DNA of 64,000 nt from Sulfurimonas sp. HSL-1716. GTDB taxonomy: Bacteria; Campylobacterota; Campylobacteria; Campylobacterales; Sulfurimonadaceae. A program made the position numbers and the translations under genes. Location: NCBI RefSeq assembly GCF_039645975.1, contig NZ_CP147918.1:682001-746000 (forward strand), read 5' to 3'. Below, piece by piece: positions 37,194-45,520 of the stretch. Each line of letters begins with the position of its first letter. Within the stretch, counting starts at the first letter, position 1. Under the pieces are notes generated by a model that made no database searches, was not told where the DNA came from, and worked only from the letters and a program-made list of their open reading frames with translations.

Positions 37194-38102
37194 TTGAAAG
37201 TATTGATTATCGGCTATGGTTCAATCGGTAAAAGGCACGAAGATGTGTTATCCAAGTTTGAAAGTATTAAGAATATCGATATCGTTACAAAACAAACATT
37301 GAAAGACAAAACAACATATATATCTTTAGAACAAGTACCTGATCTAGGTTTATATGATTATTTTGTCATCGCATCTGAAACAAATAAACATTATGAGCAG
37401 CTTGTATATTTGGAATCTCAAATTTCTGACAGATTGATTTTTTGCGAAAAACCTCTTTTTGAAACAAAAAGAGAGTTAAAAATAGAGAAAAATAAAGTTT
37501 TTGTCGGTTATGTACTTAGATTTCATCCATTGTTGAAAAAACTGAAAGATCTCATAGATAAAGAAAAAGTATTAAGTGCATATGTAAATTGCGGACAATA
37601 CTTGCCTGACTGGAGACCCGATATAGATTATAGAACTTCATATAGTGCGAAAAAAGATGGAGGCGGTGGAGTTTTACTTGATCTGACTCATGAAATAGAT
37701 TATGTACAGTGGTTATTCGGTAAAATAAAAGAGGTCAAAAGTTATCAGTTAAAAATCTCCGATTTAGAGATTGAGACGGATGATCTTACTACATTCATCG
37801 GCAAAACGAAAAACGGAACCATTGTTAATGTATCGATAGACTATATAAGTAAGATTACATATAGAAAAATGCTGGTGCATACTTTTGAACACAGCTATGA
37901 ATTAGACTTTATAAACAATCATCTAATCCAAAAAGATAAATCCGGTCTAGAGCAGGTTTATAATATGCAGATTTTGCAAAGAAATCATATGTTCGAACAG
38001 ATGCATAAAGCGATTTTGGATAATCAAAACGATGTATGCAGTTATGAAGAAGGATTGGAAACTATGAACACGGTATTTATGATTCAGGAACAAAATAGAT
38101 GA
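37194..38102 (+). CDS. ptmF: Gfo/Idh/MocA oxidoreductase, PtmF-like
   Basis: 302 residues. Rossmann start MKVLIIGYGSIGKRHEDVL, the family motif FCEKPLFE (about 82-90), and LLDLTHEIDYVQWLFG around residue 160. The start codon is TTG at 37194, immediately after the ptmE stop. Its place between ptmE and the CMP-synthetase matches ptmF (Cj1330) of C. jejuni. That protein has been linked with PtmA to making glucosamine-phosphate for the legionaminic acid route; the exact reaction is less firmly known than for the leg enzymes. ATGA overlap with legF. Confidence 0.8.
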   Translation: MKVLIIGYGSIGKRHEDVLSKFESIKNIDIVTKQTLKDKTTYISLEQVPDLGLYDYFVIASETNKHYEQLVYLESQISDRLIFCEKPLFETKRELKIEKNKVFVGYVLRFHPLLKKLKDLIDKEKVLSAYVNCGQYLPDWRPDIDYRTSYSAKKDGGGGVLLDLTHEIDYVQWLFGKIKEVKSYQLKISDLEIETDDLTTFIGKTKNGTIVNVSIDYISKITYRKMLVHTFEHSYELDFINNHLIQKDKSGLEQVYNMQILQRNHMFEQMHKAILDNQNDVCSYEEGLETMNTVFMIQEQNR

Positions 38103-38803
38103 AGAATGTACTATGTACTATATGTGCTCGAGGCGGTTCCAAAGGTGTGAAAAATAAAAATATCAAAGAGATAAACGGTAAGCCTCTTATAGCTTATACG
38201 ATCGAACAGGCTAAAGCTTCCGGATTATTTGAGCATATTGTGATCAGTACCGATTCGGATGAAATAGCTGATACTGCCAAAAAATACGGTGCTGAAGTGT
38301 TCTTTAAAAGAAGTGCTGAAATGGCAGGTGATACCGCAGGTAAGCTGGATGTCATAAAAGATGCTTTTATGAAGAGTGAAGAATATTACGGTAAGAAATT
38401 TGACTATTTGATAGATCTGGATGTAACCGCACCGCTTAGAAGCGTTGAAGATATAGTAGATTCGTTCGAACAGTTCATACAAAACGACAATGATAATCTT
38501 ATCACGGCTATGCCGAGCAGACGAAGCCCTTATTTTAATCTTGTAGAAGTAGATAAGAACGGTAAAGTAGAACTCTCCAAGAAACTGGACGATACGGTTG
38601 TAAGAAGACAAGACGCACCAAAAAGCTATGATATGAACGCCTCGATCTATATATGGAAAAGAGATACCATATTAAATGAAAATTCTATCTTTTTGGAAAG
38701 AACAGGTCTATACGTAATGCCCGAAGAAAGATCGATCGATATAGACAATGAACTTGATTTTGAATTTGTAGAGTTTTTGATGAGGAAACAAGATGCTAGA
38801 TAG
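38099..38803 (+). CDS. legF: CMP-N,N'-diacetyllegionaminic acid synthetase
   Basis: 234 residues of the CMP-sialate synthetase family. CARGGSKGVKNKNIKEINGKPL at the N terminus is the CTP-binding signature; DLDVTAPLRSVEDI carries the metal-binding Asp, and the RRQDAPKSYDMNASIYIW segment is typical of LegF/PtmB. It activates legionaminic acid with CTP for transfer by a glycosyltransferase. It overlaps ptmA by 11 bases, as expected for the ptmB-ptmA pair. Confidence 0.93.
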   Translation: MKNVLCTICARGGSKGVKNKNIKEINGKPLIAYTIEQAKASGLFEHIVISTDSDEIADTAKKYGAEVFFKRSAEMAGDTAGKLDVIKDAFMKSEEYYGKKFDYLIDLDVTAPLRSVEDIVDSFEQFIQNDNDNLITAMPSRRSPYFNLVEVDKNGKVELSKKLDDTVVRRQDAPKSYDMNASIYIWKRDTILNENSIFLERTGLYVMPEERSIDIDNELDFEFVEFLMRKQDAR

Positions 38804-39563
38804 CAAGGTAGTAGTCGTTACCGGCGGTGCAGGACTTATAGGAAAAGAGTTTATCAAAGCCATAGTGGAAAATGACGGTATAGCTGTAATCGCAGATATA
38901 AATGAAGAACTCGGTACAAAGGCAAAAGCAGACCTGTCAAAAGAACTGAACAGTTCAAATATAGATTTTATAAGACTTGATATCACTTCTACGGATTCAT
39001 TACAAGAGTGTCTAGAGTATCTTGACGGAAAATACGGCAGGATAGATGCGTTGGTAAATAATGCTTACCCGAGAAATAAAAACTACGGTAAGCATTTTTT
39101 TGATGTAAAGTATGAAGATTTTGTAGAGAACATAGGTTTAAACCTGGGCGGGTATTTTACTGCTTCACAGCAATTTGCTACCTATTTCCAGAAACAGGGA
39201 TATGGAAATATCATCAATATCAGTTCCATATATGGGGTAGTCGCTCCAAAGTTTGAGATATACGATAATACGCCGATGACAATGCCTGTAGAGTATGCCG
39301 CTATAAAATCAGGACTTATTCACCTTACAAAGTATATGGCAAAATACTTTAAAGGGATGAACATCAAGGTAAACGCGTTGAGTCCCGGCGGTATATTTGA
39401 TAATCAGCCGGAACCTTTTTTGGAAGCATATAAAAAACAATGCTCAAATAAAGGTATGTTAGATAAAAGTGATCTAAAAGGCACTCTGGTATACCTGCTT
39501 AGTGATATGAGCAGGTATGTGAACGGACAGAATATTATAGTTGATGATGGGTTTAGCTTATAA
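38793..39563 (+). CDS. ptmA: PtmA-like short-chain dehydrogenase
   Basis: 256 residues; classical SDR. VVTGGAGLIGKEF binds NAD(P), NISSIYG contains the catalytic Ser and YAAIKSGLIH the Tyr-Lys pair; the C terminus reads VNGQNIIVDDGFSL. PtmA is a standing member of Campylobacter flagellin glycosylation loci, between the CMP-synthetase and other legionaminate genes. It closes the strictly coupled gene block: a 60-base gap follows. A degraded copy of the 3' end of a related gene is found at about 45462-45520. Confidence 0.88.
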   Translation: MLDSKVVVVTGGAGLIGKEFIKAIVENDGIAVIADINEELGTKAKADLSKELNSSNIDFIRLDITSTDSLQECLEYLDGKYGRIDALVNNAYPRNKNYGKHFFDVKYEDFVENIGLNLGGYFTASQQFATYFQKQGYGNIINISSIYGVVAPKFEIYDNTPMTMPVEYAAIKSGLIHLTKYMAKYFKGMNIKVNALSPGGIFDNQPEPFLEAYKKQCSNKGMLDKSDLKGTLVYLLSDMSRYVNGQNIIVDDGFSL

Positions 39564-39623
39564 TATACGCCATTAAAAAACTAGAATGAAAAATTAAATA
39601 AAGAAGGTCGTAAGGAGTTTTCT

Positions 39624-40562
39624 ATGCAACTGTCTATAGTAACGACGCTGTATAAATCATCATTTTATATAAATGAGTTTTATGAAAGAATTACACAGGA
39701 AGCTAGAAAAATTACGAACGATTATGAAATAATTTTTGTAGATGACGGAAGCCCGGATGATAGCTTACAAAAAGCGATAAATTTACATCAAAAAGACAGT
39801 AAAGTGAAAGTTATAGAACTTTCACGGAACTTTGGACATCATAAAGCAATTATGACAGGACTCTCTCATACTGAAGGTGATTATGTTTTTTTGATAGATA
39901 GTGATTTAGAAGAAGAACCTGAATTATTAGCTAAGTTTTGGTCAGAGATGCAAAATAGTCAAGATATAGATGTCGTCTACGGTGTCCAAGCTCAGCGGAA
40001 AGGCCATTGGTTCGAAAAATTAAGCGGTACAATTTTTTGGAAGATAGTTGATGCTCTATCATCAATACAAATTCCATCAAACATATTAACAGCCAGGTTG
40101 ATGAATAAAAAATATGTCAAATCCTTAATCCTTTATAACGAATCCGAGGTGTTTTTAGGAGGAATTTTAGCTGATACCGGCTATAACCAGTTAGGTGTAA
40201 AAGTAAAAAAAGGATCACATAGTAAAACAACATATACTTTCAAAAAAAAAGTTTCATTGTTAACTAATTCTATAACTTCTTTCAGTAGTAAACCTTTGGT
40301 GTACATTTTTTACTTTGGATTTTTTATAACTTTAGTATCTGCCATCTTTATTTTAAAACTCATTTATAATAAATTGGTTTTAAATATTGCATTTCAAGGC
40401 TGGACATCCCTTATTATCTCAATATGGTTTTTTGGAGGTTTAATCATTTTGGTGCTTGGAATAATGGGAATTTATTTATCTAAAGTTTTCAAAGAAGTGA
40501 AAAACAGACCATATACTATTATAAAAAATATTTACGAACAGGAAAACAGTCATGAGCTTTAA
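39624..40562 (+). CDS. GT2 glycosyltransferase, DPM1/GtrB-like, membrane-anchored
   Basis: 312 residues. GT-A domain with FVDDGSPDDSL and LIDSDLEEEPE (DxD-type) in residues 1-220, then two membrane helices at about 228-250 and 265-290. This is the layout of GtrB/DPM-type enzymes, which load a sugar onto undecaprenyl phosphate at the inner face of the membrane. AAGGAG 7 bases before the ATG begins a new block after a 60-base gap. Product sugar unknown; it may supply the lipid-linked donor for the probable GT-C protein at 43916-45466. Confidence 0.88.
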   Translation: MQLSIVTTLYKSSFYINEFYERITQEARKITNDYEIIFVDDGSPDDSLQKAINLHQKDSKVKVIELSRNFGHHKAIMTGLSHTEGDYVFLIDSDLEEEPELLAKFWSEMQNSQDIDVVYGVQAQRKGHWFEKLSGTIFWKIVDALSSIQIPSNILTARLMNKKYVKSLILYNESEVFLGGILADTGYNQLGVKVKKGSHSKTTYTFKKKVSLLTNSITSFSSKPLVYIFYFGFFITLVSAIFILKLIYNKLVLNIAFQGWTSLIISIWFFGGLIILVLGIMGIYLSKVFKEVKNRPYTIIKNIYEQENSHEL

Positions 40563-41292
40563 AATGGTTGGAGATCAAAGAAAAGTATCAAATTTGCTTG
40601 GAACAGGGATACAATATATTCCTGGACATATAGAGCCTTATGTAGATGAATGTGTTCAAGAAGTTCAGAAATATAAACCGAAAAGAATTTTAGAAATAGG
40701 CGGTGGAGGATTTCGTTTCATATCTGAAGTAATTACTAATGAAGCGATAAAGGAAGCTTTAATTATTGAACCAGATTATTATGCGTTAGATTATAAAAAA
40801 ATTTTAACTAAAATTGATCAATTGGAACTTATCGACCTGATGGAGAAAAAAGTAAATTTTTTTATTGGTACTGATGAAAAATATTTTGAAATTAATAATA
40901 TAAAAATGCAGTTTGACTGTATTGCAGCATTTAGAGTTTATCACTTTTCGACTCCTGAAAAATTTCAAAATATAATTCAAAAATTCAGTGAAATCATGAG
41001 TGAAAATGCGTTGCTTTTTCTTTCAGGAATGTGTAGTTTAGACTATTTAACAAAAGAAGAAAATATTTTTTTTACAAACTCAATGCCGATAAACAGTGAA
41101 AAATATTATAGAAAACTAGATCAAACAAATGAAATGGTCAGAGATGCAATTACAAAACAAAACTTACCGGAAAATATTTTATTTTTAGATATGGAATTCA
41201 TTGAAAGGAGTATTGGTAAAAATTTTAAAGTTCTAAAAGGGCCTATTATGAGTACTAAAATTGTTGCCGGGTACATATTGCAAAAAGTATGA
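40552..41292 (+). CDS. Class I SAM-dependent methyltransferase-like protein
   Basis: 246 residues. RILEIGGGGFRFISEVI at about 44-60 is motif I of class I methyltransferases and ALIIEPDYYALDY the acidic loop after strand 2. A later FDCIAAFRVYHFSTPEKFQ fits motif IV/post-IV. The segment after residue 170 lacks recognisable family marks, so substrate is unknown. It overlaps the glycosyltransferase by 11 bases and the WbqC-like gene by 4, so the three are coupled. A role in decorating the sugar made by this sub-cluster is the simplest reading. Confidence 0.75.
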   Translation: MSFKMVGDQRKVSNLLGTGIQYIPGHIEPYVDECVQEVQKYKPKRILEIGGGGFRFISEVITNEAIKEALIIEPDYYALDYKKILTKIDQLELIDLMEKKVNFFIGTDEKYFEINNIKMQFDCIAAFRVYHFSTPEKFQNIIQKFSEIMSENALLFLSGMCSLDYLTKEENIFFTNSMPINSEKYYRKLDQTNEMVRDAITKQNLPENILFLDMEFIERSIGKNFKVLKGPIMSTKIVAGYILQKV

Positions 41293-41981
41293 AAAAAATA
41301 GCAATATTACAATCTAATTATATTCCATGGAAAGGTTATTTCGATCTAATAAGCAGTGTAGATGAATTTATTTTTTATGATGATGTTCAATATACAAAAA
41401 ATGATTGGCGAAACCGAAACAAAATAAAAACATTTCAGGGTGTTCAGTGGATAACGATCCCAGTAGAACAAAAAAATTTGGAGCAAAAAATAAAAGATAC
41501 TAAAGTTGCAGACAATAGATGGAATAAAAAACATTGGAGTACAATATCCCAAAGCTATGCAAAAGCAAAATATTTTCAAGAATATAAAGACATTTTTGAA
41601 GAACTATATTTAAAGGGTGAAGAGAAGTATTTGAGCGAGATAAACTATAAATTTATAATGACTATAAATAAGATACTCGGTATAACTACGAAAATCAGAT
41701 GGTCAGATGAATTTGAATTGTCAAATGGACAAACTGAAAAACTGTTGGCGATTTGTAAACAGTGTGATGCCAATGTATATCTGAGTGGACCTGCTGCAAA
41801 AAATTATTTTAATAAAAATCTGGCAAAACAGGAAAATATTCAAGTAGAATGGATAGACTACAGCGGTTATCCCGAGTATAACCAACTTTTTTTGCCATTT
41901 GAGCATAGCGTGAGTATAATAGATCTTATTTTCAATGAAGGACGAAATGCAACCCAATTTATGAAGAGTTTTGAATGCTAA
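41289..41981 (+). CDS. WbqC-like family protein
   Basis: 230 residues. The N terminus KIAILQSNYIPWKGYFDLI, followed by EFIFYDDVQYTKNDWRNRNKIK and WITIPV, is the signature of the WbqC-like family found in O-antigen loci; WSDEFEL and the C-terminal LPFEHSVSIIDLIFNEG also match. The biochemical activity of the family is not established; members commonly stand beside DegT-type aminotransferases and may modify the amino sugar. Here a WecE-like aminotransferase is two genes downstream. ATGA overlap with the preceding methyltransferase. Confidence 0.9.
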   Translation: MKKIAILQSNYIPWKGYFDLISSVDEFIFYDDVQYTKNDWRNRNKIKTFQGVQWITIPVEQKNLEQKIKDTKVADNRWNKKHWSTISQSYAKAKYFQEYKDIFEELYLKGEEKYLSEINYKFIMTINKILGITTKIRWSDEFELSNGQTEKLLAICKQCDANVYLSGPAAKNYFNKNLAKQENIQVEWIDYSGYPEYNQLFLPFEHSVSIIDLIFNEGRNATQFMKSFEC

Positions 41982-41991
41982 GGTCTAATAT

Positions 41992-42801
41992 ATGATTTTA
42001 CAGGAGTATAAAAATGTTGATAACATCAAAATTTTTCATGAAACTATCGATGGTCATGCAGATTACAATGTAAAGGGTTTAGAAAACCTTTATAAACAAG
42101 AAGAAAAACATTTTTGGTTTATTGCACGAAAAGAGTTTATCTTCAACAATATAAAAAAATTTATTGAAAAACATGAAAAAATCATAGAAATAGGTGCGGG
42201 TACAGGTAATGTATCAAGGTACTTGATAGAAAATGAGTATAAAGATATATCTGTAGGAGAAATGCATTTAACAGGATTAAAATATGCTCAAAGCTACGGT
42301 ATAGAAAAATGTTATCAATTCAACTTACTTGACACTCCATTTGAAAATGAATTTAATGCAGTTTGTATGTTTGATGTGCTTGAGCATATCGAAGATGCAA
42401 GCGCGGCATTAAAAAATGTTAACAGAATGCTTCAGGAAAATGGGAAAATAGTATTAACGGTTCCTTCGCATATGTGGCTTTGGAATAGAAGTGATGCTAT
42501 TGCAGGACATAAAATTAGATATACAAAAAAACAATTGATGCAAAAATTAGAGGAAGAAGGTTTTGAAGTATTGAGTGCAAGGTATTTTTTTATAAGTATA
42601 ATTTTACTACTTATATTAAGGCGACTACTTGAAAAAGATAACGGTAGAGAAGTCAAAAATCAAGAATATGATAAAGATATTTCAATAATTTCACCTCTAA
42701 ATCACTTATTGCTTTGGATATCAAGAATAGAAAATAAATTAAACCGATTTTTGCCAAACTTATGTGGCGGAAGTTTATTTATAGTAGGAAGGAAAAGATA
42801 A
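41992..42801 (+). CDS. Class I SAM-dependent methyltransferase
   Basis: 269 residues. KIIEIGAGTGNVSRYLIEN at about 63-81 is motif I; NAVCMFDVLEHIEDASAALKNVNRML is the typical motif IV region of the UbiE/Methyltransf_11 class, followed by ENGKIVLTVPSHMWLW. A hydrophobic stretch near 200 (FISIILLLILRRLL) may bind the membrane, as in lipid-linked sugar methyltransferases. The stop directly abuts the aminotransferase start. Substrate unknown. Confidence 0.85.
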   Translation: MILQEYKNVDNIKIFHETIDGHADYNVKGLENLYKQEEKHFWFIARKEFIFNNIKKFIEKHEKIIEIGAGTGNVSRYLIENEYKDISVGEMHLTGLKYAQSYGIEKCYQFNLLDTPFENEFNAVCMFDVLEHIEDASAALKNVNRMLQENGKIVLTVPSHMWLWNRSDAIAGHKIRYTKKQLMQKLEEEGFEVLSARYFFISIILLLILRRLLEKDNGREVKNQEYDKDISIISPLNHLLLWISRIENKLNRFLPNLCGGSLFIVGRKR

Positions 42802-43935
42802 ATGATACCGTTTAATAAACCTCCTTCGACTGGGAATGAAGAACAATATATATTGCAATCGATAAAAAGCCTTAAAATCTCAGGAGATGGAGACTTTTCA
42901 AAAAAATGTCATCAATGGTTTGAAGAAAAGCTAAATTGTGAAAAGGTACTTTTAACGCCGTCATGTACTCATGCGCTTGAAATGGCAGCAATACTTCTTG
43001 ATATAAGAGAAGGAGATGAAGTTATTATGCCTTCATATACATTTGTCAGTACAGCAAATGCTTTTACTTTAAGAGGGGCAAAAATTGTTTTTGTAGATAT
43101 CCGTCCCGATACCATGAATATAGATGAAACAAAAATAGAGCAAGCGATCACAAATAAAACAAAAGTTATAGTTCCTGTTCATTATGCCGGCATAGCATGC
43201 GAAATGGATGCGATTATGAAAATTGCATCACGATATGGTCTTTTTGTTGTAGAAGATGCAGCTCAAGGAATGATGAGCAGTTATAAAAACAGACCACTAG
43301 GAACGATCGGGCATTTAGGAACCTATAGTTTTCATGAAACAAAAAATTATACAAGTGCGGGAGAAGGCGGACTTTTAATAATAAATGATAAACAGTTTAT
43401 TGAAAAAGCAGAAGTCATAAGAGAAAAAGGAACCAACAGGAGCCTGTTTTTCAGAGGGATGGTCGACAAATACACATGGGTAAATATAGGAAGCAGCTAT
43501 CTTCTCAATGATGTTAGTGCAGCATATTTATGGGGTAATCTTGAAAAAGCAGATGAAATTAATCAAAACAGATTAAATTCTTGGCAAAGTTATTATAAGG
43601 AATTAAAACCACTAGAAGAAAAAAGATTAATAGAACTTCCCAATATCCCAAAAGAATGTATTCATAATTCTCATATGTTTTATTTGAAAGTAAAAGATAT
43701 TGAAGAAAGAACAAAATTTTTAGAATATTTAAACAAAAATGGAATATTTGCAGTATTTCATTATGTACCTCTGCATTCGTCCGCTGCCGGTAAAAAGTTC
43801 GGTAGATTTGTTGGGAAAGATATTTTTACAACACGAGAAAGTGAAAGATTGGTAAGGCTGCCCATGTATTATCAATTAAAGCCAAAAGATATTTACTATA
43901 TTAGCAGGATTGTTCATGACTATTTCTCAAACTAA
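42802..43935 (+). CDS. WecE/RffA-like sugar aminotransferase (dTDP-4-amino-4,6-dideoxygalactose type)
   Basis: 377 residues, DegT/DnrJ/EryC1/StrS family. The N terminus MIPFNKPPSTGNEEQYI is the recognisable WecE start; TPSCTHALEMAAILL, EDAAQGMMSSYKNRPLGTIG, and the PLP-binding lysine K181 in YSFHETKNYTSAGEGG follow. WecE makes dTDP-4-amino-4,6-dideoxygalactose from the 4-keto sugar; the dTDP-glucose genes (rmlA, rmlB) are not in this window. It would create the free amine that the ligase/acyl carrier/acyltransferase set downstream could acylate. The next gene overlaps by 20 bases. Confidence 0.9.
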   Translation: MIPFNKPPSTGNEEQYILQSIKSLKISGDGDFSKKCHQWFEEKLNCEKVLLTPSCTHALEMAAILLDIREGDEVIMPSYTFVSTANAFTLRGAKIVFVDIRPDTMNIDETKIEQAITNKTKVIVPVHYAGIACEMDAIMKIASRYGLFVVEDAAQGMMSSYKNRPLGTIGHLGTYSFHETKNYTSAGEGGLLIINDKQFIEKAEVIREKGTNRSLFFRGMVDKYTWVNIGSSYLLNDVSAAYLWGNLEKADEINQNRLNSWQSYYKELKPLEEKRLIELPNIPKECIHNSHMFYLKVKDIEERTKFLEYLNKNGIFAVFHYVPLHSSAAGKKFGRFVGKDIFTTRESERLVRLPMYYQLKPKDIYYISRIVHDYFSN

Positions 43936-45466
43936 TAAAAGATATATGATACTGTTTCTCATTTACTGTATTACAAATATTCTTAATTTTTTGAATTATG
44001 ATGGGATATATTGGGATGATTATTCGCTTATAGGGCATGATTATAGCTTTATTCATAATATTTTTAATCAGGCTACAGGTGGCTTGGATTTTATATCGCC
44101 AATACATGGAATATTATTGTACTTTGATAATAGTATTGTCATATATAGGTTTATTACTTATTTTTCATATTTTTTTACAGGTATTTTGATATTTAAAATC
44201 TTACAATCTCTCGATAAGTTACGAGATGAAGATATTTTTTGTATAGTTTTATTATATCTAGTAATACCACTTAACAGTGCAAAAATCGCATTAATTAATT
44301 TACCATCAAACTTTTATTTGCTTTTGTTTTTTATAGCATTTTTTTTATTTGTAAAATATATTCAAAACTCTCAAAATATATTTAAAAGAATTCTAATATA
44401 TATATTATTTTTTCTGTCGTTCAGTGTCAATTCACTACTCGTATTTTATGGGTTGGTTTTATTATATGCATTGCAATATGAATTTTCAAAAGAAAACTTT
44501 AAAATTAAATCATTTCTTTTTAAATATATAGATTTTATATTACTACCGATTATATATTGGTTAATTAAAATAAACTACTTTCCTCCTTATGGAGCATATG
44601 AAAATTATAATAGCATACATTTTGATTTAATCAAGCTCTTTGATCTATTCCATCGATCTATTTATAGTTCCTTTTATGAACCAGCAGAAATTGCATTATT
44701 ATATAGTTATAAACATTTATATTTTTTTACTATTGTTTTGTTGGGATTATTGTATATATTTAGAAATTTACAGATAAGTAAGAAAATTTCATATACATTT
44801 ATTTTTATAGGAATAAGTGGTTTTTTGTTTGCAGTTTTTCCATATATTATGGTAGGTAAACTACCCAGAGTATATGATTGGGATTCACGTCATCAATTGT
44901 TAATGCCTCTAGGTATATCAATTTTAGTGTATACAAGTGTACAATTGATGAGGAAAATAAATAATATGTTTGGTAAAATACTATTACTTAGTATAATATC
45001 AGTTTTTATAATGCAGTCTTTTTATACTAGTTATAGGTATAATCAAGATATCTTTTATCAATATGCAATTGAAAACCATTTGAAAAAGTCTGAATTAGTT
45101 AAAACTCACACAACATTTTTAACAGATAGAAAAATCATGAGTTGCTTTTCAAATTATAGAACAGTAAGAGATTATGAGTATAATGGTTTTCTTAAAAATG
45201 TTTTTAAAAATGAAAAACGTGCGATGTTCTCCAAACTAGATACATTAAATTATTATAAAAATGCTCAAAAAAATCCTATAAATGCAGAAGATTGGGTTTA
45301 TAAAAAACCTGTTGTTTTTGTTGATATAGATAAGAATAAAAAGTTCGAATTAAACTATAAAACGATTGTACAGTTGTTTTATTATAAATTTTTTAATAAG
45401 GAAAAATTTGATTTATTAATTGAGCAGCTTATTACATTAAAGGCACATATAATTAATGAAAAATGA
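43916..45466 (+). CDS. Large multi-pass membrane protein, possible GT-C glycosyltransferase or Wzy
   Basis: 516 residues from the ATG at 43916, very AT-rich. About ten hydrophobic helices occupy residues 5-385, and a soluble tail of about 130 residues follows. The first extracytoplasmic loop has YDGIYWDDYSLIGHDY; an acidic pair at this place is typical of GT-C enzymes, which use lipid-linked sugars. It could instead be the missing O-unit polymerase (Wzy), of which no other candidate exists in the window. Sequence alone does not decide. The stop codon falls in the remnant of a ptmA-like gene, so the end may have been set by a recombination junction. Confidence 0.6.
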   Translation: MTISQTNKRYMILFLIYCITNILNFLNYDGIYWDDYSLIGHDYSFIHNIFNQATGGLDFISPIHGILLYFDNSIVIYRFITYFSYFFTGILIFKILQSLDKLRDEDIFCIVLLYLVIPLNSAKIALINLPSNFYLLLFFIAFFLFVKYIQNSQNIFKRILIYILFFLSFSVNSLLVFYGLVLLYALQYEFSKENFKIKSFLFKYIDFILLPIIYWLIKINYFPPYGAYENYNSIHFDLIKLFDLFHRSIYSSFYEPAEIALLYSYKHLYFFTIVLLGLLYIFRNLQISKKISYTFIFIGISGFLFAVFPYIMVGKLPRVYDWDSRHQLLMPLGISILVYTSVQLMRKINNMFGKILLLSIISVFIMQSFYTSYRYNQDIFYQYAIENHLKKSELVKTHTTFLTDRKIMSCFSNYRTVRDYEYNGFLKNVFKNEKRAMFSKLDTLNYYKNAQKNPINAEDWVYKKPVVFVDIDKNKKFELNYKTIVQLFYYKFFNKEKFDLLIEQLITLKAHIINEK

Positions 45467-45520
45467 TAAAGTAAAAATACAAAAGGACAAAATATAGTAG
45501 ATGATGGATTTTAGCCTATG
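45462..45520 (+). pseudogene. Remnant of the 3' end of a ptmA-like dehydrogenase
   Basis: From 45485 the bases track the last codons of ptmA (39519-39563) with one 3-base deletion and one added T. The peptide reads G-Q-N-I-V-D-D-G-F against GQNIIVDDGF in PtmA. Weaker likeness reaches back to about 45462. In the ancestor the dehydrogenase would have ended in an ATGA overlap with the ligase start at 45518. Confidence 0.7.

Noticed and set aside
37194-38102. The oxidoreductase considered as a duplicate of the one at 52064-53155
   Set aside because: Both are Gfo/Idh/MocA proteins but differ in length (302 and 363) and in nearly all sequence outside the EKP motif.
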